Of a stretch of DNA of 64,000 nucleotides, positions 63,527 through 64,000 are shown one piece after another (within the stretch, counting starts at the first letter, position 1; the number at the start of each line of letters is the position of its first letter). Location: assembly GCA_948330435.1 (NCBI GenBank), contig CAOJBY010000012.1:1-64000 (forward strand), given 5' to 3'. The position numbers and the translations under genes were made by a program. The stretch comes from an uncultured Lachnoclostridium sp. GTDB taxonomy: Bacteria; Bacillota; Clostridia; Lachnospirales; Lachnospiraceae. Below the pieces are notes generated by a model. The model saw only the letters and a list, made by a program, of their open reading frames with translations, had not been told where the DNA came from and did not search any database.

Positions 63527-64000
63527 CTAAATCTTCCATGTATCACCTATAAGTTTTCTGACTCTTTCCCTGCTTTTCTCACCAGTCCGAATCACTAAGT
63601 TAGGTGATTGTCCAAAAACAATGGAATAATCCGGAATATCTGTATCCTTTACATATGCATTTGCAGATAAAATAACATGATTCCCTATCTTAGAACTTCC
63701 AATTACCTTGCTGTCCGAATACATAATGACATATTCGCCCAATTCCGGATAACTCTCTTTTCCGTCTTGATCAAAACTCCCGCCTACTGTCACACCCTGA
63801 TAAACAAAAAAATAATTTCCATAACGGGCTCTTCCCAATATGGAGCCAAGCGGATGCTCTGCACAAAAATTATCTGGCAAATCAATGGCATAAAACCAGT
63901 CAACAGAATGCATAATCTTATTTAAGTAGTATACAAAGGCCGCTTCCTCCTCAAAACCATCCTTATATAGCTGATTGGAAAACAAATACAAAAAGATGGA
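63527..64000 (-). CDS. Serine-acetyltransferase-like hexapeptide protein, 5' end outside the window
   Basis: The frame stays open to the right edge (158 codons), so the gene is partial. It contains AEHPLGSILGRARYGNYFFVYQGVTVGG, recognisable from HPLGSILGRARYGNYF, then IGSSKIGNHVILSANAYVKD and IVFGQSPNLVIR, a left-handed beta-helix acetyltransferase close to CysE. In this setting it more likely acetylates an amino sugar than serine, but the missing N terminus prevents a choice. Confidence 0.75.
   Translation of the reverse strand, partial: SIFLYLFSNQLYKDGFEEEAAFVYYLNKIMHSVDWFYAIDLPDNFCAEHPLGSILGRARYGNYFFVYQGVTVGGSFDQDGKESYPELGEYVIMYSDSKVIGSSKIGNHVILSANAYVKDTDIPDYSIVFGQSPNLVIRTGEKSRERVRKLIGDTWKI

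Noticed and set aside
1..64000. Transposases, integrases, tRNA or rRNA genes and CRISPR arrays
   Set aside because: None recognised on either strand. The RADAR and lanthipeptide islands therefore lack a visible mobile-element driver in this window.

Overview
The window looks like a low-GC Firmicutes chromosome, most likely a gut Clostridia/Lachnospiraceae-type anaerobe. Supporting signs are AG-rich Shine-Dalgarno sites, LytTR/GHKL two-component genes, consensus vegetative promoters, a type II lanthipeptide cluster, and large glycan-synthesis genes nearly all on the minus strand. No rRNA, tRNA or CRISPR array was seen. The species cannot be named from the sequence alone.

1-12.1 kb: a peptide-regulated accessory region. 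A LytTR response regulator, an AgrC-like GHKL kinase, a 47-codon lanthipeptide precursor, an attenuator-like hairpin, a LanM synthetase and a family 2 glycosyltransferase lie in one leftward array. Three near-identical LytTR-type direct-repeat sites (period 21 bp, each about 30 bp upstream of a -10 box) are present. One precedes the regulator operon, one precedes a two-gene unit of unknown function that includes a papain/C39-like cysteine peptidase, and one points out of the left edge. Small orphan genes and a split DUF6077-like membrane gene fill the rest.

12.1-20.6 kb: sulfate uptake and activation. This holds a sulfate ABC importer (sbp-cysT-cysW-cysA), the PAP phosphatase cysQ, a LacI-family regulator with two matching CAAACGTTTG palindromes, and the PAPS-forming enzymes CysD and a CysN-CysC fusion. 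No PAPS reductase or sulfite reductase is present. cysD sits 37 bp behind the glycan genes, and a PAPS-type sulfotransferase lies 4 kb upstream in the same transcription direction. The simplest reading is PAPS supply for a sulfated surface glycan.

20.6-28.9 kb and 36.6-64 kb: one large surface polysaccharide cluster. It encodes an initiating sugar transferase with a PglE/EpsN-like aminotransferase, and a complete WbpA/B/E/D/I set for UDP-2,3-diacetamido-2,3-dideoxy-mannuronate. It also encodes a nonulosonate branch (NeuB-like synthase, NeuA-PseG fusion, second CMP-sugar synthetase, N-acetyl sugar amidotransferase, GT52-like transferase). Further genes are a WecE aminotransferase, about ten glycosyltransferases, two flippase types, a pyruvyltransferase-like protein, a sulfotransferase and an acyltransferase. 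Three genes carry G9-G10 homopolymers. One of these tracts breaks the acyltransferase frame and another would fuse two glycosyltransferase ORFs on a +1 slip, which suggests phase variation.

28.9-36.5 kb: a RADAR-type anti-phage module (RdrA ATPase plus RdrB adenosine deaminase) interrupts the polysaccharide cluster. An extra TPR-like first gene and a divergent HTH regulator accompany it, with two face-to-face overlapping promoters between them.
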